Assembly: GCF_005217455.1 (NCBI RefSeq)
Contig: NZ_SZPQ01000044.1
Location: 1-33,971 of the forward strand
From: Martelella alba
Lineage (GTDB): Bacteria > Pseudomonadota > Gammaproteobacteria > Enterobacterales > Enterobacteriaceae
Length of the DNA stretch: 33,971 nucleotides
Reading direction: 5' to 3'
Shown here: positions 29,460 through 33,971 of the stretch, piece by piece
Layout: each line of letters starts with the position of its first letter
Numbering within the stretch: position 1 is the first letter of the stretch
Made by a program: the position numbers and the translations under genes
The notes under the pieces: model-generated
Seen by the model: the letters and a program-made list of their open reading frames with translations, nothing else
Told to the model about the DNA's origin: nothing
Databases searched by the model: none

Positions 29460-29990
29460 GTGACAACAATCGTAAGCGTACGCCGCAACGGCCATGTGGT
29501 AATTGGTGGCGACGGCCAGGCCACTCTGGGTAATACAATAATGAAGGGCAATGTCCGCAAAGTGCGCCGTTTATATCATGATCAAGTGATAGCGGGTTTT
29601 GCCGGAGGGACCGCCGATGCCTTTACGCTCTTCGAATTGTTTGAGCGCAAATTGGAGATGCATCAGGGTCATTTGGTGAAAGCGGCGGTCGAGCTGGCCA
29701 AAGATTGGCGAACCGATCGCATGCTGCGCAGGCTGGAGGCCCTACTGGCGGTGGCGGACGAAAATGCATCGCTCATCATTACCGGCAACGGCGATGTGAT
29801 TCAGCCGGAAAACGATCTGATCGCCATTGGATCGGGCGGCCCATACGCCCAATCCGCCGCGCGCGCCCTGCTGGAAAATACCGAGCTCGGCGCCCGGGAC
29901 ATCGTTGAAAAAGCGTTGGGTATCGCCGGAGATATTTGCATATATACCAACCATTTCCATACCATCGAAGAATTAACGTCCAAGGCGTAA
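29460..29990 (+). CDS. hslV: ATP-dependent protease proteolytic subunit HslV (ClpQ)
   Basis: The 176-residue proteasome-like peptidase forms two stacked hexameric rings capped by HslU. After removal of the initiator methionine the N-terminal threonine ([10 protein letters not shown]) is the nucleophile. [31 protein letters not shown] and the C-terminal [14 protein letters not shown] are practically identical to E. coli, which is also 176 residues. The start is a GTG preceded by GGAGAG; an in-frame ATG 19 codons earlier would mask the catalytic threonine and lies in the 5'-UTR hairpin region. Transcribed from the sigma-32 promoter, hslU follows after 11 nt. Confidence 0.98.
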   Translation: MTTIVSVRRNGHVVIGGDGQATLGNTIMKGNVRKVRRLYHDQVIAGFAGGTADAFTLFELFERKLEMHQGHLVKAAVELAKDWRTDRMLRRLEALLAVADENASLIITGNGDVIQPENDLIAIGSGGPYAQSAARALLENTELGARDIVEKALGIAGDICIYTNHFHTIEELTSKA

Positions 29991-30001
29991 GGATCCTTTA
30001 T

Positions 30002-31333
30002 ATGTCTGAAATGACTCCACGCGAAATCGTCAGCGAACTTGATGGCTATATCATCGGCCAGCATAATGCCAAGCGGGCGGTCGCCATCGCGCTGCGTAAC
30101 CGCTGGCGTCGTATGCAACTGGACGAAGCATTGCGCCACGAAGTGACCCCGAAAAACATTCTGATGATAGGGCCCACCGGGGTAGGTAAAACGGAGATCG
30201 CCCGCCGGCTGGCTAAACTGGCCAACGCGCCCTTTATCAAGGTAGAAGCGACCAAATTCACCGAAGTGGGTTATGTCGGCAAAGAGGTGGATTCGATCAT
30301 TCGCGATCTGACCGACGCCGCGGTGAAAATGGTGCGCTTGCAGGCCATGGACAGGAATCGCCATCGAGCCGAGGAATTGGCGGAAGAACGCGTGTTGGAC
30401 GCGCTTATTCCACCGCCGAAGAATAACTGGGGGCAACCGGAGGAAAGTAATGAACCGTCGGCCGCCCGGCAGACTTTCCGCAAAAAATTGCGCGAAGGCG
30501 AATTGGATGATAAGGAAATCGAAATCAACTTGTCGGTAGCGCCGATGGGCGTCGAGATCATGGCGCCGCCGGGCATGGAAGAAATGACCAATCAGTTGCA
30601 ATCCATGTTTAAAAACTTGGCCGGTCAAAAACAGAAACCACGCAAGCTTAAGATCAAGGAAGCCATGAAGCTGCTTATTGAAGAAGAAGCGGCCAAGTTG
30701 GTTAATCCGGAAGAACTCAAGGAAAGGGCCATCGAAGCCGTCGAACAGCACGGTATCGTGTTTATCGACGAAATCGACAAGATCTGTAAGCGCGGTGAAA
30801 CCTCCGGTCCGGATGTTTCCCGGGAAGGGGTGCAGCGGGATTTGCTGCCGCTGGTGGAGGGCTGCACGGTTTCCACCAAACACGGGATGGTGAAAACCGA
30901 CCATATCCTGTTTATCGCCTCCGGCGCTTTCCAGGTATCAAGCCCCTCCGATCTCATTCCTGAATTGCAGGGCCGTTTGCCGATCCGGGTTGAGCTGGAA
31001 GCGCTGACCACCAACGATTTCGAACGTATTCTGACCGAGCCCAGCACATCGCTGACCATTCAGTACAAAGCGCTGATGGCCACCGAAGGGGTTAACGTCG
31101 AGTTCACCAGCGACGGTATTCGCCGAATCGCAGAGGCGGCTTGGCAGGTCAACGAACGGACCGAAAACATCGGCGCTCGTCGGCTGCATACCGTTTTGGA
31201 ACGGTTGATGGAAGAGATTTCCTATGACGCCAGCGAATGGAATGGTAAAACGATTTCAATTGATGCAGATTATGTTCGTAGCCATCTGGATGAGCTAGTA
31301 TCTGACGAAGATTTGAGCCGTTTTATCCTGTAA
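30002..31333 (+). CDS. hslU: ATPase subunit of HslVU protease, HslU (ClpY)
   Basis: The 443-residue AAA+ unfoldase recognises, unfolds and feeds substrates (SulA and RpoH in E. coli) to HslV. Walker A is GPTGVGKT (57-64), the pore loop [10 protein letters not shown] follows, the I-domain (about 110-240) is acidic and basic rich, Walker B is VFIDEIDK near 255, and sensor 2 is [18 protein letters not shown]. The C-terminal segment ending LSRFIL, which inserts into HslV to activate it, is conserved. Same length as E. coli HslU. The start [10 protein letters not shown] lies 11 nt after hslV; a strong terminator follows, so hslVU is a two-gene operon. Confidence 0.98.
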   Translation: MSEMTPREIVSELDGYIIGQHNAKRAVAIALRNRWRRMQLDEALRHEVTPKNILMIGPTGVGKTEIARRLAKLANAPFIKVEATKFTEVGYVGKEVDSIIRDLTDAAVKMVRLQAMDRNRHRAEELAEERVLDALIPPPKNNWGQPEESNEPSAARQTFRKKLREGELDDKEIEINLSVAPMGVEIMAPPGMEEMTNQLQSMFKNLAGQKQKPRKLKIKEAMKLLIEEEAAKLVNPEELKERAIEAVEQHGIVFIDEIDKICKRGETSGPDVSREGVQRDLLPLVEGCTVSTKHGMVKTDHILFIASGAFQVSSPSDLIPELQGRLPIRVELEALTTNDFERILTEPSTSLTIQYKALMATEGVNVEFTSDGIRRIAEAAWQVNERTENIGARRLHTVLERLMEEISYDASEWNGKTISIDADYVRSHLDELVSDEDLSRFIL

Positions 31334-31363
31334 CCGCCGGCTGGATAAATCACATTTGAAAAG

Positions 31364-31389
31364 GGAAGGCTCATGCCTTCCTTTTTTTT
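31364..31389 (+). terminator. Intrinsic terminator of hslVU
   Basis: GGAAGGC (31364-31370), a TCAT loop and GCCTTCC (31375-31381) form a perfect 7-bp stem followed by eight T. One of the clearest terminators in the window. Confidence 0.93.
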
Positions 31390-31425
31390 GCCGAAACTGG
31401 ATATTTACCATAAGATTTATTGACC

Positions 31426-32343
31426 ATGAGCCAAACCGTTACGCTTAGCCCCGCCAAAGCCTGGATGATCAGCCTGCGCCTGCGCACGCTGCCGTTGGCG
31501 CTGGCCTCGATTGTCACCGGTTCGGCAATGGCCGGCTGGCAGGGACATTTCAGACCGGTGGTCGCCATGCTCGCCCTGGTTACCGCCGCCTTGCTGCAAA
31601 TTTTGTCCAATCTGGCCAATGACTACGGCGACGCGGTCAAAGGCAGCGACGAAAAAGACCGCATCGGGCCGATGCGCGGGATGCAGTTGGGCATCATTAC
31701 CCGCGAACAGATGAAGTTCGCGCTGGGGCTGACCATTTTTCTGACGCTGTTATCAGGGGCCACGCTGATTGTCGTCGCCTGTGAAAAACCCGCCGATGTG
31801 CTGGGTTTCCTGCTATTGGGCGTGCTTTCCATTATAGCCGCCATCACCTATACCATGGGTACCCGGCCCTACGGATATATGGGTTTGGGTGATCTTTCCG
31901 TGCTGATTTTTTTCGGCTGGCTGAGTGTCGGCGGCAGCTATTACCTACAAACCGGCGCATTCCACGCCATGGTTATTCTGCCCGCCACCGCCTGTGGTCT
32001 GTTGGCCGCCGCAGTACTGAATATCAATAATCTGCGAGATATTGAAAGCGACCGGCTTAACGGGAAGAACACCCTGGCGGTCCGACTCGGCCCCATGCGC
32101 GCGCGTTATTATCATGTTCTCCTGCTGGCCGGCGCAGTGGTCTGCCTGGCGGCATTCACCCTTCTTGAACTGCATAGTCTGGTGGGGTGGCTGTTTGTTT
32201 TAACCGTGCCCGCGCTTTATCTGCAAGCGAGATATGTACTGCACGAGATCAATCCTTCCGGTATCCGTCCTATGCTGGAAAAAACCGTGAAATACGCCTT
32301 GTTGATCAATATTCTGTTCGCAGTGGGGCTGCTATTTAGCTGA
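31426..32343 (+). CDS. menA: 1,4-dihydroxy-2-naphthoate octaprenyltransferase MenA
   Basis: The 305-residue integral membrane prenyltransferase of the UbiA superfamily attaches the octaprenyl chain to DHNA, giving demethylmenaquinone for anaerobic respiration. The two aspartate-rich motifs that bind Mg-prenyl diphosphate are [18 protein letters not shown] (from residue 65) and [20 protein letters not shown]. About eight to nine membrane helices can be seen, e.g. [21 protein letters not shown]. coli MenA has 308 residues. ATG 31426 is chosen; a TTG two codons earlier has no support. It lies behind the hslVU terminator and in front of rraA, as in E. coli. Confidence 0.96.
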   Translation: MSQTVTLSPAKAWMISLRLRTLPLALASIVTGSAMAGWQGHFRPVVAMLALVTAALLQILSNLANDYGDAVKGSDEKDRIGPMRGMQLGIITREQMKFALGLTIFLTLLSGATLIVVACEKPADVLGFLLLGVLSIIAAITYTMGTRPYGYMGLGDLSVLIFFGWLSVGGSYYLQTGAFHAMVILPATACGLLAAAVLNINNLRDIESDRLNGKNTLAVRLGPMRARYYHVLLLAGAVVCLAAFTLLELHSLVGWLFVLTVPALYLQARYVLHEINPSGIRPMLEKTVKYALLINILFAVGLLFS

Positions 32344-32408
32344 TGGGCGGAGTGTCTGGCCGGCGTCGCGGGATTTTCTGACGCGCATCAACTTCACCAT
32401 TGATGATT

Positions 32409-32438
32409 TTGGCAACTGGGGACAGAAAGCGATATACT
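32409..32438 (+). promoter_or_regulatory. Candidate rraA promoter
   Basis: TTGGCA (32409-32414), an 18-bp spacer and TATACT (32433-32438) lie in the menA-rraA gap. Transcription would start near 32445, about 26 nt before the rraA start. E. coli rraA also has its own promoter. Confidence 0.55.
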
Positions 32439-32470
32439 TTGGTCTCCAGCGGCAAACCGACGTAAATCTT

Positions 32471-32956
32471 ATGAAATACGATACCTCAGAACTGTGCGAC
32501 ATTTATCATGAAGACGTGAATGTTGTGGAACCGCTTTTCACTAATTTTGGCGGCAGGACATCGTTTGGCGGGCAGATCGTAACCGTGAAATGTTTTGAGG
32601 ATAACGGCTTGTTATACGATTTGCTTGAGGAAAACGGCCTTGGCCGCGTGCTGGTGGTAGACGGCGGCGGTTCGGTACGGCGCGCCTTGATCAATGCCGA
32701 GCTGGCCAATCTGGCAGCGCAGAATCAATGGGAAGGCATTGTGGTGTACGGCGCCGTGCGCCAGGTCGATGATTTGGAAGAACTGGATCTCGGTATCCAG
32801 GCCATGGCCGCCACGCCCGCCGGCGCCGCAAGCGAAGGAATCGGCGAGAGCGACGTGCGGGTGAATTTCGGCGGCGTGACCTTCTTCTCCGGCGATCACC
32901 TCTACGCCGATAATACCGGCATTATTTTATCGGAAGACGCTCTCGATCTGGAATAA
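32471..32956 (+). CDS. rraA: Regulator of ribonuclease E activity RraA
   Basis: The 161-residue protein binds the C-terminal scaffold of RNase E and inhibits RNA decay, altering transcript levels globally. Length equals E. coli RraA, with high similarity throughout: [54 protein letters not shown] and [20 protein letters not shown]. It was once named MenG after its menA neighbour, but it lacks methyltransferase motifs. It forms a trimeric ring. No strong Shine-Dalgarno sequence is visible upstream of the ATG. The gene converges on zapB. Confidence 0.97.
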   Translation: MKYDTSELCDIYHEDVNVVEPLFTNFGGRTSFGGQIVTVKCFEDNGLLYDLLEENGLGRVLVVDGGGSVRRALINAELANLAAQNQWEGIVVYGAVRQVDDLEELDLGIQAMAATPAGAASEGIGESDVRVNFGGVTFFSGDHLYADNTGIILSEDALDLE

Positions 32957-32978
32957 ACCCCTTGCGGCCGATAAGAGC

Positions 32979-33008
32979 CAAAGGGCGGTTGTCTGCCGTC
33001 GCCCTTTG
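32979..33008. terminator. Shared hairpin between rraA and zapB
   Basis: CAAAGGGCG (32979-32987) and CGCCCTTTG (33000-33008) form a perfect 9-bp stem with a 12-nt loop in the convergent gap. The A and T residues at the stem ends let it serve both directions, but no long T-run follows on either strand. Confidence 0.6.
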
Positions 33009-33021
33009 ACGTATTAGCGGG

Positions 33022-33261
33022 TCAAACTTCTTCCATTTTACTCAGCAATGCGCGTAAACGCTCTTGCCAGACATTCTGTTCCTGCTTCAATTGTTCGTTT
33101 TCGTTAATCAAAGATTCACGGTTGCTGGCGGCTTGCTGCAGTTCCTGCGTCAATCCGTTGTTCTTTTCTTTGAGTTCCTCAATCTCCATTTGCAGAAGCG
33201 TGATGGTATCGATCGCCTGTTGTACCTTCGCTTCCAATTTTTCAAATACTTCAAAAGCCAT
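33022..33261 (-). CDS. zapB: Cell division factor ZapB
   Basis: A 79-residue, all-coiled-coil cytoplasmic protein that joins the Z ring through ZapA and links it to MatP at the terminus. The N-terminal half ([20 protein letters not shown] and the following EELKEKNN) is nearly identical to E. coli ZapB (81 residues), and the end ALLSKMEEV is also conserved. The chosen ATG has a strong AGGGGG ribosome site five bases upstream; 27 codons of open frame before it belong to the leader. It converges on rraA and diverges from glpF. Confidence 0.96.
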   Translation of the reverse strand: MAFEVFEKLEAKVQQAIDTITLLQMEIEELKEKNNGLTQELQQAASNRESLINENEQLKQEQNVWQERLRALLSKMEEV

Positions 33262-33671
33262 AACAGCCCCCTTAAAGCCTGCAAGGTGAAATCGTGAACT
33301 GATGTCGCGCAGCACACGCGACTTTCGCGGCATCCGCGCCACAGCACGTGGGAAATAACAGCGACCCTGGCCGGACCGAAGTGGGGATTGTAAGGAGCCC
33401 TTCCTCCGGTGTCTACCCGCCTGACATTATTCGATCCCGGAAACGTCCCGGCCGCCGCGTCGAATTGTTGCTCATGACGTCGGGCGAGCGATGCCCCCTA
33501 TGCCGGGTACGCAGGTCATTGTACGCTAACGCATAGGCAACCGATGTAGGATTCGCCCTCCTTTTTACTAAAATTTACCTCTATTTTTAACATTTATTTT
33601 TGAAGATTAATGCGCCTGATTGCGCTTATTGACGCTGGTTTCCTTAATATTTAAGCGTAAACGCTCATTTT
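33262..33671. other. Non-coding zapB-glpF intergenic region (zapB side)
   Basis: No gene was recognised in this stretch. A 62-codon open frame at 33348-33536 on the plus strand resembles nothing known and lacks a ribosome site. The zapB promoter should lie in the first 100-150 bp. From about 33550 the sequence becomes AT-rich towards the glpF control sites. Confidence 0.5.
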
Positions 33672-33687
33672 TATGACGAACCGCACA
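33672..33687. promoter_or_regulatory. Candidate CRP site upstream of glpF
   Basis: TATGA (33672-33676), six bases and GCACA (33683-33687) match the CRP consensus TGTGA-N6-TCACA with one mismatch in each half. E. coli glpFK is activated by cAMP-CRP from a similar position, adjacent to GlpR operators. Confidence 0.45.
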
Positions 33688-33722
33688 CATTTCGATTTCG
33701 ATATTTCTCGTTTTCGCTCATT
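33687..33722. promoter_or_regulatory. Candidate GlpR operators upstream of glpF
   Basis: Two adjoining 20-bp segments, 33687-33706 and 33703-33722, match the GlpR consensus (WATKYTCGWTAWCGAWMATW) at about 16 and 17 of 20 positions. A third, weaker copy follows around 33713-33732. This suggests repression of glpF by GlpR in the absence of glycerol-3-phosphate, as in E. coli. Confidence 0.5.
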
Positions 33723-33827
33723 AACGATAAATTTACAACATGCCTACATCTGTTTTTAGGTAAGGGTCTTCAGTAAGCGGACGTTGACTCTGCTTTCATC
33801 TCTTAACATCGCCAGCAGGAAAAGTTT

Positions 33828-33971
33828 ATGAGCCAAAAAACGCCAACCTTAAAAGGCCAATGCATCGCGGAATTCCTCGGGACCGCCCTGCTCCTGTTCT
33901 TCGGCTGCGGCTGCGTGGCCGCGCTAAAACTGACCGGCGCCAGCTTCGGTCAGTGGGAAATCAGCATTATA
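33828..33971 (+). CDS. glpF: Glycerol uptake facilitator GlpF (5' part, cut by window end)
   Basis: The first 48 codons of the glycerol aquaglyceroporin are present and continue past the window. The start of the protein (MSQKTPTLKGQCIAEFLGTA) and the first membrane helix (LLLFFGCGCVAALKLTGASF) match E. coli GlpF; GQWEISII follows at the edge. An AGGA element lies about 8 bases before the ATG. The NPA pore motifs lie beyond the visible part. In E. coli, glpF forms an operon with glpK, which probably follows. GlpR and CRP candidate sites lie upstream. Confidence 0.94.
   Translation, partial: MSQKTPTLKGQCIAEFLGTALLLFFGCGCVAALKLTGASFGQWEISII

Noticed and set aside
29801-30904. Minus-strand 367-codon open frame across hslV and hslU
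   Set aside because: It covers two fully conserved genes on the other strand, and its His/Phe-rich translation matches no family.
33348-33536. 62-codon open frame between zapB and glpF
   Set aside because: No ribosome site, no similarity and proline/arginine-rich random composition.

Overview
The window is a chromosomal segment of a gammaproteobacterium of the order Enterobacterales. Almost every gene can be matched by eye to an Escherichia coli K-12 counterpart at close to full length, and the gene order is the inverted E. coli order: (16S rRNA) - murI - btuB - trmA - yijD - fabR - sthA - oxyR - argH - argB - argC - argE - ppc - metF - metL - metB - metJ - rpmE - priA - cytR - ftsN - hslV - hslU - menA - rraA - zapB - glpF. 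Divergence from E. coli is moderate and the DNA is fairly GC-rich. No pseudogene is evident among the core genes. A Sodalis-like or Pectobacteriaceae/Bruguierivoracaceae-type, possibly host-associated, bacterium is a reasonable guess, but genus cannot be proven from this window.

Layout. Positions 1-329 hold the promoters and leader of an rRNA operon reading leftwards out of the window. Next come murI and btuB (56-nt overlap, cobalamin riboswitch in front of btuB), trmA, yijD-fabR, sthA and oxyR (convergent, 18-nt overlap). Then follow the bipolar arginine genes argCBH and argE around a tandem ARG-box operator, ppc, the methionine genes metF, metBL and metJ with MetJ operator arrays, and rpmE divergent from priA. 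The right part carries cytR, ftsN, the sigma-32-type hslVU operon, menA, rraA, zapB and the first 48 codons of glpF.

The one accessory element is between metJ and rpmE (about 21774-24326), where E. coli has no gene. It holds a gene-poor 630-bp stretch and a 640-residue protein with a disordered, Ser/Thr/Pro/Asn-rich N-terminus, an F-box-like motif (residues about 86-123) and 13 ankyrin repeats with a nearly constant 34-residue period. F-box plus ankyrin architecture is eukaryotic-like and is known from secreted bacterial effectors such as Legionella AnkB. A translocated effector that enters host SCF ubiquitin ligases is therefore the leading hypothesis for this novel gene.

Other points worth a second look are the divergent transcript position at oxyR (oxyS locus), the long-range inverted repeat in the rpmE leader, the sigma-32 promoter whose -35 box contains the ftsN stop codon, and a perfect intergenic hairpin between argB and argH.
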